A DNA stretch of 64,000 nucleotides from Tritrichomonas musculus (GCA_039105265.1 JAPFFF010000016.1:2356001-2420000); one strand, 5' to 3'; positions 1 through 10,299 are shown, numbered from the stretch's first letter. The notes: generated from the sequence alone by a model not told the origin. A program made the numbers and translations.

Positions 1-1
1 T

Positions 2-298
2 CAAAATTTTCAATGGAATTATATTGATTTTTTGAATCCAGTTTCTTTAGAGTTTTTGTATGAAATGACAGCTTTGCATTTAGCAGTTCTAAATGAAGAA
101 ATCGATATTATTAAGCTTCTTTTGAATGATAAAAGAATCGATGTGAATATCAAAAATTCAGTTTTAATCTTCTTTAATTTTTTGAATGAAATTTCTTTTC
201 ATTTTTTTAATAATTTTTTTTAATTAATTTTATGTAAAACTCCTATTGAAATAACCAAAAATGAAGAAATAATCAAATTGTTCAAAGAACATGAATGA
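2..298 (+). CDS. 3' end of an ankyrin-repeat gene, cut by the window edge
   Basis: The frame is open from the window edge. It encodes one ankyrin repeat (TALHLAVLNEEIDIIKLLL, then a D-V-N ending, about 71-160), then an F/N-rich AT spacer with a stop at 221-223. From 236 it resumes in the same frame with a short C-terminal cap (KTPIEITKNEEIIKLFKEHE) and a TGA at 296-298. The same order, ankyrin unit, AT spacer, cap, occurs at 13.55-17.99 kb and 49.35-54.48 kb, so I read this as the last two pieces of a segmented ankyrin gene. Ankyrin repeats mediate protein-protein binding; the partner is unknown. The N-terminal part lies outside the window. Whether the spacer is spliced or the gene is broken cannot be decided here. 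Confidence 0.6.
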
Positions 299-1642
299 TT
301 TTCAGTTACTTTGAATAAATTAAATCAAAAATAATTATTTTATTTCTTTTTTACATTTTTTTATTTTTATTTTTTATGTTATAAAAATGAATTTAGTACC
401 AGATGCTCCATTTTTAAAAGGTATTGATCAAAATTAATAAAAATATACATTTAAATTAGATAAATTAAGATCAAAAACACATAAAAATGATATTAATTTG
501 ATCAAAATAATGAAAATTATGAAGTTAAGTAAAACAATCTTACCAATTGATCAATAAAAAAAGCATCTTTTTCACCAAAATGGAGTTTTGTATCAACTGG
601 AAATTGTATCGATTTGATACAGTTATATTTCTTAAAGGCAAATTCGAAATTTATCAAAATTTGAATTGAAGTATTTGGCTTGGCCCAAAAAGTGACAATT
701 ATTGAATAGTTTACATTATTCAAATAAGATTAATATATTTTTTATTTTATGTAATGATTTAGGCATTTTGAATGAAGATGAACTTAATAATAACGAAATC
801 TATTATAATCAAAAGGTCAAATTAGTTTATTTTCAGATGAATAATTTGTTTTTTCTATAATTTTTTTTTTTAAATAAATGTATATATTGATTTATTTCCA
901 ATGCAGTAATAATATATTGAAATAACTTTTTGTAGAATATAAAATAAGTCATAGAAGATTTGTAAACTATTCAAATTATCATAGCAAATATTATCCATAT
1001 TTTAAAACCTCTTTTTTGTAATAATTATTCATAATTGTATATTGAGATATTAATTGATTTATAAATACAAAAAAACTTAAATTTCTAAGAATTAATATCT
1101 AAATTCATTGAATTTATTACTGGCACAGAAGTATATACAGTACAGTAACAAAACTAAAAACGTATTTTTAATGGAAAATTCCACTTTTCTGGGAATATTA
1201 CCAATTATAAATTCAAATTTTAATTGAATTTTTTTGAGAATAAAAAAATGGAAAATCTAACTTTTTGAAATCACCATCTTAATTTGTCTTATTATTTTTC
1301 GGATACTTGATAATTATTTTTCTATTCGAAGATTCACTAATAGACTCATTCTTCAAAAAGAAAAAGGATAAATTAATATTTTTGATCATTCTAAAAAAAG
1401 AAATAATTAACTTTTCTTGAAGAAAATTATGTTGAATTAGAGGATAATTCATACATACAAGCCTTTTATGAATGAACAAAATTTTAAAATAAGTGATACT
1501 GAGCAGATAAATGATTATCGAAAAGAGTTTTTTTATTAATAAAACGATAAAGAAAACAAATTATATGGCAATTATCTTGTTGTTAAAGAAAATATGTATA
1601 TAAAATTTTAAAATTTTTGAGTTTCTTCATTTAATATAACTT
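299..1642. other. AT-rich intergenic stretch
   Basis: No convincing gene. A short ATG frame at 386 (MNLVPDAPFLKGIDQN, then stop) and a 68-codon minus frame at 517-723 look like protein remnants, but I cannot assign them to a family. A copy of the recurrent AACTTTTTGA motif lies near 1259. Confidence 0.4.
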
Positions 1643-2731
1643 TTAATCATATTCATTTTCATAATAATCTTCATCTTCATCACTTTCTTGTGAAATTCCT
1701 ATTTTTCTATCGAATCTCTTTTTCATTTTCTTATATTTGTTTTCATATTCATATATGATTCTATTATTTTTCTTCTTGTATCTTAACTTGATCTTTTCAA
1801 ACAAGTATTCATAGAATACAAATGAATATTTTTTGGCTGCAATATTGATTGTTTTAACAGAATTATAGTCATCCATATCAATCAATTCATTGTATTTGTC
1901 ATAATATTCCAAAAACAAAAATGCTTCGTAATTTGAAAACTCAATACATTTAATGAAGCACAAAATGTCAACTTCATTTTCATAAGTTTCAATGATATAT
2001 TCAATCAATTCATTGTTCATGAATTCGATTGCCAAGTAAAGCAAAGTGATATTATTTTTAATGTTTCCATAAATTTTTTCGTGTTTGTTTTCAATGATGT
2101 GAATGATTTCGATATTTCCTCCTGCAACTGAGCATTCTAATAATCTTTCATAATTGATTACTTTTGTATTCAACAACAAATATTTAAACGAATTGATTGA
2201 TCCTTTGAAAGCTGCATATTCGACTGGATTTAATAATTTGAATTCAAAGAATATGTGTTCAAAAACGAATGGCAAGCATTTGTTCAAATCAATGTTGTTT
2301 TGTGAAATTAAAAATTGAACTTTTTCAATGTCATCTTTATCAATCGCATTTGTAAAATCATTCGTTGATAAAAAGTGCTTTTTGAATTCTTCCAATTTCG
2401 ATTCTGTATTATTTTGATTTAAAAAATTTATTAATATTGATTCAAATGATGTTATATCAGACTCGTTTCTATCATATATTTTGTCAATATATATTGTTGA
2501 TTTAATTTCTTTAAAAGTCAATTTATCTCTTAATTTGCATATTTTGTCTAAAATGTTTGGTTTTGCTGAAGCAATTGAAGCAATTAATTTGATCATTATA
2601 AATGTTTGTTCTTCATTTGTTAATAAAGAATTATTATTTACAAAATCAACAATTTCATCAATTTCACTATCATTCTCAATTGATAATATCATATTTTGTA
2701 ATTCTGCGTATTCTTTTATTTTGCTTGACAT
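1643..2731 (-). CDS. DUF3447-like / degenerate ankyrin protein
   Basis: A 362-residue protein from the first ATG (MSSKIKEYAELQ); the frame extends upstream only through a TTG codon. An N-terminal helical region of about 150 residues is followed by 28-34-residue ankyrin-like units, for example NPVEYAAFKGSINSFKYLLL and IEIIHIIENKHEKIYG. The tail is basic, then acidic (ESDEDEDYYENEYD). The layout matches the heads of the genes at 53396-54478 and 57281-58453 and the parabasalid DUF3447/ankyrin family as I recall it. It is probably a cytosolic binding protein of unknown partner. Unlike its two relatives it stays in one uninterrupted frame. An Inr-like TCATTT lies just upstream of the ATG. Confidence 0.75.
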   Translation of the reverse strand: MSSKIKEYAELQNMILSIENDSEIDEIVDFVNNNSLLTNEEQTFIMIKLIASIASAKPNILDKICKLRDKLTFKEIKSTIYIDKIYDRNESDITSFESILINFLNQNNTESKLEEFKKHFLSTNDFTNAIDKDDIEKVQFLISQNNIDLNKCLPFVFEHIFFEFKLLNPVEYAAFKGSINSFKYLLLNTKVINYERLLECSVAGGNIEIIHIIENKHEKIYGNIKNNITLLYLAIEFMNNELIEYIIETYENEVDILCFIKCIEFSNYEAFLFLEYYDKYNELIDMDDYNSVKTINIAAKKYSFVFYEYLFEKIKLRYKKKNNRIIYEYENKYKKMKKRFDRKIGISQESDEDEDYYENEYD

Positions 2732-2743
2732 TACAATCTTAAA

Positions 2744-2749
2744 AAATGA
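2744..2749 (-). promoter_or_regulatory. Inr-like TCATTT upstream of the 2731 start
   Basis: On the minus strand TCATTT lies about 13 bases before the ATG, where the parabasalid initiator (TCA-Py-T/A) is expected. A TCAAAAAGTT-type motif follows further upstream near 2791. The six-base match alone is weak. Confidence 0.3.
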
Positions 2750-3029
2750 AGTATGATATTGTTCATTTACTATAAAGAAAATTATTAAATTCAAAAAGTT
2801 TGTGAATAAAATTTTTCAATTCAAAAAGTTTATAAATAAAATTTTGTTTTGGGAAATAATTATGTTAGCTCAACTTTTTGAATGATACACAAAAATAAAA
2901 CACATTTTTCTCAATAGATTTTAAAAATAATTTGATAATATTTAATGTTAAATTAATATATTTTATGCATATCATTATTTAAATATAAATAAACAATTAT
3001 TTTGCTTATCAAAAATCTCGATTTTCAGA

Positions 3030-3190
3030 ATTGAAATGTGAGATTAAATACAGAATGATTCCGAATGAATAAGCATCTGTTTTATTATTTATAACTTTCA
3101 TCAATTATCAATTCAGGTGACATGTAAATAGCAGCATCAATCAATTTTTTTAAATATCAAGGACTCATTATTTTTCACAAGAAGGAAGCA
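3030..3190 (-). pseudogene. Protein kinase remnant (activation segment to helix F)
   Basis: Minus-strand translation gives AAIYMSPELIIDESY and, after a frame change, KTDAYSFGIILYLISHF. These match the P+1 loop and helix F region of TKL-type kinases. No full kinase domain surrounds it. A very similar remnant lies at 39400-39515, so both may descend from one duplicated kinase gene. Confidence 0.6.
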
Positions 3191-3544
3191 TTTAAATTTT
3201 ATAAACTTTTATCAGAGGTCTTTTTTCTCTATTAACTTTACCTGTTTTTTATGAATTTGGATACATTTATTAGTAAAACAGTTGAGTATGTATTAATAAC
3301 TATGCTATTGATTGGATTATCATATCTAAAAGTACAGTTATCAATTTCTAAAGATGAATCTTGATTATAAACCTTAAGAATTTCTTCAATTTCCTGATCG
3401 TAAAGTAATTTGGATTTTTGCCCAAAGGTTTTTCTGCAAAGCAAGGGAATCAGGCCAAGATCAATGTCATGTTAATTATGGAATTGGTAAAAATATTGGT
3501 CAATATTATAATCATCATATTTATAAAGCAAAAGAAAATGGGAA
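3191..3544. other. Intergenic stretch with one unassigned small frame
   Basis: A 68-codon minus frame at 3238-3444 (contains QEIEEILKVYNQDSSLEI) has a protein-like composition, but I recognise no family. Nothing else is supported. Confidence 0.3.
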
Positions 3545-3660
3545 ATTACAAATGTCCCTACTTTAACGGTCATTTTTAACGGCTATTAAATTTGTGAGGT
3601 GAACTAGGGACATTTGTCGCTGCTCCATTTGTCCCTACTTTAACGGTCATTTATAACGGT
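3545..3660. repeat. Short duplicated and palindromic sequence
   Basis: The phrase TGTCCCTACTTTAACGGTCA occurs twice in direct orientation (near 3556 and 3630). Between the copies is a near-palindrome built from GGGACATTTGTC and its complement. It is GC-richer than its surroundings and looks like the scar of a small mobile element, but I cannot assign a family. Confidence 0.45.
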
Positions 3661-3697
3661 CAAACATATAGAAAATTTTTTTTATTTTTATAAATGA

Positions 3698-4285
3698 GGT
3701 TACGATAATAATTCTATCGTTCCTAAAACTTATAATGAATCTGATGGGATTAAATGCTGTATTTGCAATGAAAATTTCGATTCTGTTGAAGATTTAAAGA
3801 ATCATTGTTGGCTAATTCATTATGAACTTTTTGTCAAATTCGTGACAGGTAAAGGAATCGATAAAAAGAAAGATGAGGATGACAAAAAATTGAATCTATT
3901 TGGTTTGTTTTGCATTAAAAAATTGAAATTGGCCGACGTGAATCAGGTTGATTTTTTAATCAAATGCAAAAATTGTAATTTCTCTCTTGCTAATCCAATT
4001 AAATTTTTCTTGCACATATTTTTCAAACACCAGGATTTTGCAATTGTTCATAAAAATATTTATAGCAAATGGCCAATAAAATATGAAGAATTCACATATT
4101 CAATGATCAAAAAAATTAAAAATATTGGTGAAATAATTAATATCAATGATTTAGAAAAATTTAACTTTTATGATAAAAAAGAAAATAAATGTATTGACTG
4201 TAATGTATCACTTAAAAATGACGATGAAGTAATATATCATTACATTAATAAGCATTTGATATATTTTCCTTTAGTTAATGAATGA
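3698..4285 (+). CDS. C2H2-like zinc-finger protein, start not visible
   Basis: The frame is open from 3698 to the stop at 4285 and encodes three C-x2-C ... H-x4-H fingers: CCICNENFDSVEDLKNHCWLIH, here shortened to its ends CCIC...HCWLIH, then KCKNC...HIFFKH, then KCIDC...HYINKH. No in-frame ATG precedes the first finger; the first start-like codon is a GTG at 3842, after finger one. Either a 5' exon is missing or the gene is a remnant. C2H2 fingers usually bind nucleic acid or proteins. The surroundings are remnants, so expression is uncertain. Confidence 0.5.
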   Translation, partial: GYDNNSIVPKTYNESDGIKCCICNENFDSVEDLKNHCWLIHYELFVKFVTGKGIDKKKDEDDKKLNLFGLFCIKKLKLADVNQVDFLIKCKNCNFSLANPIKFFLHIFFKHQDFAIVHKNIYSKWPIKYEEFTYSMIKKIKNIGEIININDLEKFNFYDKKENKCIDCNVSLKNDDEVIYHYINKHLIYFPLVNE

Positions 4286-4593
4286 TAAAATAATTTTTTA
4301 TAGATCTTCTTGAACTAGAAATAAAAAAAAATATATAATTATATTTATATTTAGTTACAAAAAATTGAATAAATCGAAAATTAATGTACTTTTTTTTCTT
4401 CTTCATGTTTTTTTAAGAAATGATTTAGTTAATTAATTAGATTTATTTCATTTTGAGCAAAATATTTCTTAATTAATTAAACCCAAAAATCTATATCAAT
4501 GCTAGAATCATCTTTATCGTTCTCTTTATTTGATTCTTGTTGTTCTTTTTGATTTGTTCTTTTTTCGTCATTTACTGTTGATGATATTGAATA

Positions 4594-4820
4594 TACAGTG
4601 GTTTATAAAAAGTAGCAGCGTAATAAAAAGAGGTAACACTTTTTTTTTTTCAAAAATTTTTGCAAAATAAAAAATCGATTTTTTTGAAAGACCTACTGAA
4701 GATAATTTATAACAAACTATATCAATATATTTATCATTTAGTATATAATATATAAAAGCATAATAATATCATATTTCATGTATAATGATAGAGTTTTCCA
4801 TTCGAGAATTAAATAAATTA
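4594..4820 (+). mobile_element. Mariner-like terminal fragment, copy 1
   Basis: Starts with TACAGTGGTTTATAAAAAGT, resembling a Tc1/mariner terminal repeat beside a TA. The 227 bases match 39070-39300 almost base for base, apart from homopolymer length and a few substitutions. No matching opposite end or transposase is visible, so it is a deletion derivative or a short non-autonomous family. The family call rests on the terminal sequence only. Confidence 0.55.
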
Positions 4821-5189
4821 AAAACAAATTATCCCATACAATTCAATGCAATACTACAATCTAATTATATAAATATATCCTATATATACTATAGTATTAT
4901 ATTATATAATAATATTGCTTTATGTTACTTTAATTATGCAAAATAATTCTAAAATCTTTTTTTTTATGACCGTTTAAAATTTATATTTCAAAAAAATCTT
5001 AATTATCTGGCCTTCATATTTTTCAGATTATTAATATCTATCATTTATTAATACATACTTATATGCTGTTTCTAATTTTGAAAATAATATAATGAGCGAA
5101 CATGTCGTGGGGTTAATTGAATGAATTATTTAAATTTTGAAACATTTCAAATACATTTATATTTTTTGGAAAATTAAAAGAATAAAATA
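4821..5189. other. AT-rich intergenic stretch
   Basis: Very AT-rich with runs of TA dinucleotides; I see no gene or structured element. Confidence 0.4.
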
Positions 5190-5530
5190 TCAAAACAATT
5201 TATTCATCAACAAAGTTTCTTTCCAAGTATTATCAATATATAATTTAAAAGAGGCCAATTTTTCAGATTTTATTGATTCATCTCCGTAAAAGCAGACGTG
5301 AGATTTCTTTGTTTCATCTTTTAGCCTCTCAAAAAGTTCACCTACAGAAATTTGAGGTGAATTGTCAATTGTAGAAATTAAACTGTTTGACAGTTCGTTT
5401 GTCAAATAAGTTCCTACTTGAGAGTCGAACACAGCAGCTTACGAAGACTCGTCTTTGTTTGCGGCGGTTATGATAGCGACGTTAGGAGCGGTTATCAGTT
5501 CACCTATCGATCCAGAATAGCAAGATTTAA
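5190..5530 (-). pseudogene. C13 (legumain-like) peptidase remnant
   Basis: The minus strand encodes ACYSGSIGELITAPNVAIIT (catalytic-Cys region), then an in-frame stop, then FDSQVGTYLTNELSNSLIST and VGELFERLKDETKKSHVCFY. It aligns with residues about 163-255 of the intact peptidase at 62101-63276. The part carrying the catalytic His is absent; upstream sequence is unrelated. It is a truncated copy of a host peptidase gene with one internal stop. Confidence 0.8.
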
Positions 5531-5915
5531 AGCTTTAAATTTTGGTATTTTTTCAATAGGAACTTGTGGAAGGAAAAATGTTTTTTCTTCTGATTTTTTA
5601 TCTTCGACTTCTTGGTTTTCTTCTGGTTTTTGATATGGATAATTAACAACATATCTATTAAATGAAACTTTTTGAAGAACTTTTGATGCTTTAAGAATTT
5701 TTACTTTTTCTTTCGGCTTTTGTGGTTTTCCTAAAGCAAACCGCAAGATTATGTCAATCCTACATGAGTAGAAAATAAAAAAAAAAAAAACCATAATCTT
5801 CATAAGGATTAACACCTTTCTTCGCTAAATCAGAAGTATGATCTGCTATTTTATGAAAACTTTCAACCGCTCGATTTACTGCTTTAATTAACTCAGATTT
5901 TATTTGTCAGAATTA
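5531..5915 (-). pseudogene. Unidentified protein remnant joined to the peptidase copy
   Basis: The minus strand gives ELIKAVNRAVESFHKIADHT, DLAKKGVNPYEDYG, a poly-T tract, and then a basic/acidic segment with PYQKPEENQEVEDKKSEEK. The last part reads into the peptidase remnant at 5530. It looks like a second broken gene fused to the first; I do not recognise the family. Confidence 0.4.
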
Positions 5916-6159
5916 TTTTGAAAAAGTTTATTAAATTGAATTATTTATTTTTTACAACACACATAAAATTGAACACAAAATATTGCCACAAAAAATAGTG
6001 TTAAAAATACAGTTAAAACAATACTAAAAATAAATTAAAGCAATATAAACAAATTGTGAATAAAGCCCAACTGAAATTTCAGAAAATCTATAATTCAAAA
6101 AGTTAATATTGCTTTCAATTAAATATAGCTTTTTGAATAAATTCGACCATTTAATTTTA

Positions 6160-8287
6160 ATGACCTTAAAGCAGGTCCAAGAAGCTTTATCGAGTGCGAT
6201 TTCATCGACAAACAATGCTATTCTCGATACAAATATTGTAGCATCCACTGCAGATCTACTTACGATTTATTCGCAAAAATTAGATAATTTTATTCGCAAT
6301 AATCGAGTTTCAGTTTATTCGATAGAAAAATATAAAAAGAAAAAAGTGCAGCAATTAATTGACCAACTCCATTCGTATGAGTCCCTATTCAAAATCGCTG
6401 ATTCGAGTACGACAATAAATACGTTTTTACATTCGTTCAATTATCCCATTTCACAGCCTCTCGAGAGTATTCAAAATTCAATGAATTCAATTTATACGAT
6501 GTTTAAAGGCATTGGAATTAATGTTCCCAAATTTACGGTTATTGATTCAGATCTCGCAGATGATCTTGTATCGTTATACGGGATTTTTGCGACCAATGAA
6601 AACGAAGAAACATCAAAAAGATTCAACGAGGTGAAAGAGTTGATGAAATCAAAAGGAATTTCGTTACCAAGTACGAACGTTAAAGAATTTTCGCTTGACG
6701 ATTTCTTCTACAGCATTGATAAGTTTAAGATCGACCATTTAAGCATTCAAAACGGTAAAAGTGATTGACTCAAAAACTGAAGGCGATTATTTCAATGGTG
6801 TTTACACGAAAAATGAAGAAACGGTAAAAGTGACAATTCTTGAAATTCCAGAATGCAACATCAATCTTGAGAATTATCAAAGAGAAGTGACATAACTTTC
6901 GTCGATAACGCATCCCAATATAATCGAATTCATTGGAGCAACGTCTTCTCCGCCATACTGGATTGTTACAGCGAAGTTTGGTCATTCATTACGGTATTAT
7001 ATTCAGCATTCAAAAAATGAAAAACCGTCAAAAGAAGAAAGTAAAAAAACACCAGTTGTTAAAGCGACTGAAAAAGTGGGAATAAGTCAACAACCGTCTA
7101 CTTTTTCATTAGATGGAGATGATGATGATGCTGATGGTCAAATATTGAAAGTTCAAAGATCAGGAGATCTTTATGTAAAGCTGCAATCGAGTTCGTTTTC
7201 AGTCGAAGATTTATTGAACGAAAAAAGTGACAACGAAATTTATGACAAAAAAAGTAAACATCACAGTCATCATTCAAGTAAGAAAGATAAAGCAGACTCT
7301 GACACAGACAAGAAAAGCAAGCATATGCACAGTAGCAGTACAAATGAGACCAAAAAGAAACACAAAAAGAAATCAATAACTGGAACTGATAAATCAATCA
7401 TTGCTTACAAAATAGCTGAAGCAATGGCGTATGTTCACTCAAAGAACATTATGCATAGAAATTTAAGCTGCCAGACAGTCGTCTTAGATAAAGCAATGAA
7501 TCCTTACATAGTCGATTTCGGTTCTTCTCGTTTTTTACCAGAAGACGAGTCACTTTTATTGACTATAGGTGTAGGAACTGAACGTGTTAAAGCTCCTGAA
7601 TTAACAAATGATACAAGGTACGGTCACGAGATTGACGTTTTCTCTTACGCAATGATGCTTTATGAAATGCTCTCAGGCCATATAGCCTTTGAAAATTTGA
7701 CTCCATCGGAAGCAACAAATGCTATTTTAAGCGGTAAAAGACCTGAGATTCCTCCTGATTCACCACAACCGCTCGTTGATTTAATAACGCGTTGTTGGGT
7801 GCCAAATCCAAAAGACAGGCCAACGTTCATTCAACTTGTTAATGACATTCCGCATTTAAAGATTATGTTTCCTAATTCAGACGAAGAAAAAGTGTCGAAT
7901 TTCTATTTTTCCGTTAGTGCTAAATCGAGTAATATTCAATGCTGCATTGACTTTTTGGAACAAATATGCATAGATATTAATGAAATTATTATGTTTAAAC
8001 ACGAAGCAGTTCGAATTAGAGCTCTTCTTTGCGGTTATATTCTTGCTCTGAAAAAGTCTAATATTAGCAATAGTTCTGAAGAAGATTTGGAAACGGCAAC
8101 CGACGTTAATAATTTGATGACTGCAATTTCAAGATTAAGTATTGTAATTAAAAATATAACATCACCAACTTGGGAAAATCATGCATTAACCGTTCCTGCA
8201 ATGGCGCCAATTGATGACATATATGAATCGCTTGATTCACTCGTTGTTCCACTAGTAAAACTTGGTTTAAACGTCGAAAAATATTAA
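6160..8287 (+). pseudogene. First half of a tandem TKL kinase locus: broken pseudokinase
   Basis: From ATG 6160 (MTLKQVQEALSSAI) a helical domain of about 200 residues leads into a kinase domain in a second frame: a shift near 6750-6760, then a TAA at 6893-6895. The kinase part lacks a clear glycine loop and VAIK lysine, reads HRNL where HRDL is expected, keeps DFGSS, and carries a 110-residue His/Ser/Lys-rich insertion (about 7040-7400). A second copy of the helical domain follows and is cut by a TAA at 8285-8287, inside a stretch that aligns with the first copy (GINVPKFTVIDSDLADDL). Reading continues in frame into the kinase at 8315. I infer an ancestral gene of helical-kinase-helical-kinase layout with three breaks. 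Before breaking it was probably already catalytically dead. Confidence 0.75.
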
Positions 8288-8314
8288 CCAAACAAAATAG
8301 ATTTATCACTTGAT

Positions 8315-9364
8315 ATGCGTCTTTTGTATAGTACTTTCAAAGGCAACGATGAAAACCAAAGTGTTCAAATGCGTTTAAACGAAATTGAAAAGTTTATGAA
8401 GGATAATAAAATTGAAATTGTTCCTTCTCAACAAGAAATCGATCAACGAATTTCATTAGTATTCAAAAACTACGAGAATTACATCGTTAAACATTCAGAT
8501 TTTGAAAAGGAAAAATTGATTGGAAGTGGTGCAACATCTGAAGTTTATCTTGGTGTTCAAAAGTCAACGGGAAATAAAGTAGCAATTAAAGAGTTTACTG
8601 AAGATTATTTAGCAGCTGAAAAAGTTGGGTTTTATCTTCATCGAGAAATTGCAGCACTTTCAACACTTCGTCATGAATATCTTTCCAATTTTATAGGTGC
8701 AACTAAGTCGAATCCAATATGGATGATAAGTGAATATGTACCAAATAGTGACTTAGAATCATACATTGAAAAAGGTATGTTAACACCGATACAAAAAACA
8801 ATTATTATGTATGAAATTGGTGAAGGAATGACTTATTTACATAGTATGAAAATGATTCACAGAGATTTGAAATCAAAAAATGTTTTACTTGATGCAAACT
8901 TAGAACCTAAAATTGTTGATTTCGGGTTTTCAAGATCGTTTTCTTCTACAATGTCAATGGCAGTTGGAACTCCAATTTACATGGCACCTGAAGTAATTCA
9001 TAGTAATTATTACGATTACAAAGCTGATGTTTTTTCGTTCGCTTTAATGGTGTCTGAAATGTTAACCGGTTTCAAACCGTTTGTTCAATACTGCAATGAT
9101 CCGTTAACTATTCAACAATATATTTTGGACGGTTTAAGACCTACTTTCGATGAAGATCTTGGCGTAAGAGACGATATGATGGAATTGCTTGAAAATATGT
9201 GGGATGGTGATTATAAACTTAGACCTGATTTCACAACTGTCCTTGAAGTTATGAGAGAGAAAAAAAATGCATTCCCTGGCGCATCTCAAGAAGAAGTTGA
9301 CGACTTTTATGATAGTAAGGAAAACAAATTCAAAACAATATCACCTGTATCGCAAAACCAATAA
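8315..9364 (+). CDS. TKL-like protein kinase, second half of the tandem locus
   Basis: A 349-residue protein. Residues 1-60 are the end of the helical domain. The kinase domain runs from about 63 to 320 and has all key motifs: GSGATSEV, VAIKEF (Lys92), HRDLKSKNVLLD, VDFGFS, GTPIYMAPEV and DVFSFALMVSEM. An active Ser/Thr (TKL-type) kinase is expected; its substrate is unknown. The ATG at 8315 is the first after the stop at 8287 but lies inside a domain that begins upstream, so the natural start may be elsewhere or the locus may be dying despite the clean kinase domain. No promoter is obvious in the 27-base gap. Confidence 0.75.
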   Translation: MRLLYSTFKGNDENQSVQMRLNEIEKFMKDNKIEIVPSQQEIDQRISLVFKNYENYIVKHSDFEKEKLIGSGATSEVYLGVQKSTGNKVAIKEFTEDYLAAEKVGFYLHREIAALSTLRHEYLSNFIGATKSNPIWMISEYVPNSDLESYIEKGMLTPIQKTIIMYEIGEGMTYLHSMKMIHRDLKSKNVLLDANLEPKIVDFGFSRSFSSTMSMAVGTPIYMAPEVIHSNYYDYKADVFSFALMVSEMLTGFKPFVQYCNDPLTIQQYILDGLRPTFDEDLGVRDDMMELLENMWDGDYKLRPDFTTVLEVMREKKNAFPGASQEEVDDFYDSKENKFKTISPVSQNQ

Positions 9365-9404
9365 AATTCAAAAGAAGACAAAAATTTAAAAAAATGCAAA
9401 AAAA

Positions 9405-9478
9405 TGCCTCCGACGGGACTCGAACCCGCGACACTCGGATTAAAAGTCCGATGCTCTAGCCGACTGAGCTACGAAGGC
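9405..9478 (-). tRNA. tRNA-Lys (UUU)
   Basis: The minus strand folds as a 74-nt tRNA: acceptor GCCTTCG/CGGAGGC with discriminator A, anticodon arm TCGGA-CTTTTAA-TCCGA (anticodon TTT), and T arm GCGGG-TTCGAGT-CCCGT. No intron and no encoded CCA. T-runs beyond position 9405 fit a Pol III terminator. It is markedly GC-richer than its surroundings. Confidence 0.97.
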
Positions 9479-9544
9479 ACTTCATTTCTTTAACCCAAAT
9501 TGTTTATTTAAAAAATTCATTATAAAGTATAATCATTAAAAGAA

Positions 9545-10136
9545 ATGATAAAATCAAACAATAATCAAAATATCCTTATTTACATGAATAAGGAAAGACT
9601 TTCATTTGATAGTTTTATCAGAGAATCAATCTTTGAAACTAATCCATTTTTGCTTGAAGATAACAAAATTAGAATCATTGAATATGCATCATTCTTCGGT
9701 TGTATGGAAATCATCAAATTCATAATAAATATTGAAAAAATTGAGCCAATATCAAGCATGTGGAATTTCAGTATTCACAGTGAAAATAGTGAACTTATTC
9801 ATTATCTTGAAGATAATAAAATTTTACCAGAAGATATGAAACATGAAACTACTCTTAAAGAATCAATCAAATGACATCATAATAATATTTCAAGATACAT
9901 TCTCGAGTATTTAATTAAAGAAAAAGATCTAGAAGAAGATAAAAAAATGATTATTACAACAATCTTTATAGATATAGTGTTGAATATGATAATTACTACT
10001 TCTTTCCAAATAATAATAAATATAAATTTAAGTTTTATTATCTTTGTGATTTTGGTTATTGCACACTTGTTAATCTTTATTTGACAAATGAAGATATCGA
10101 TATCAATGCAATTATAATTTCAATAACAACAAATTA
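9545..10136 (+). pseudogene. Broken DUF3447-like gene copy
   Basis: From ATG 9545 the frame reads SIFETNPFLLEDNKIRIIEY and FFGCMEIIKFIINIEKIEP, closely matching the genes at 53396-54478 and 57281-58453. A TGA stops it after KESIK (about 9871). Homology continues (ISRYILEYLI; then in another frame YLCDFGYCTLVNLYLTNEDI, about 10030-10110). The N-terminal 180 or so residues of the relatives are missing. No ankyrin island follows. It is a truncated, shifted copy of a host gene. Confidence 0.75.
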
Positions 10137-10238
10137 AATCAAATTTCGATAACAAAAATAAATATAATTCTATACTCAACGATATTTATAGCATTTATCA
10201 TCCAAAATTATATGAAATTTTTTTTAATGATACGCTAT

Positions 10239-10241
<3 letters not shown>

Positions 10242-10295
<54 letters not shown>
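10242..10295 (+). repeat. Poly-T tract, 54 bases
   Basis: An uninterrupted T run; on the minus strand it makes an artificial poly-lysine frame. It could mark the poly-A tail of a retroposed sequence, but I see no element attached. Confidence 0.8.
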
Positions 10296-10296
<1 letters not shown>

Positions 10297-10299
10297 AAT

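Noticed and set aside
6160-8287. Alternative genetic code or stop read-through to explain the stops
   Set aside because: Other genes in the window use TAA and TGA as normal ends, and a frame change near 6755 would still need explaining; a broken gene is simpler.
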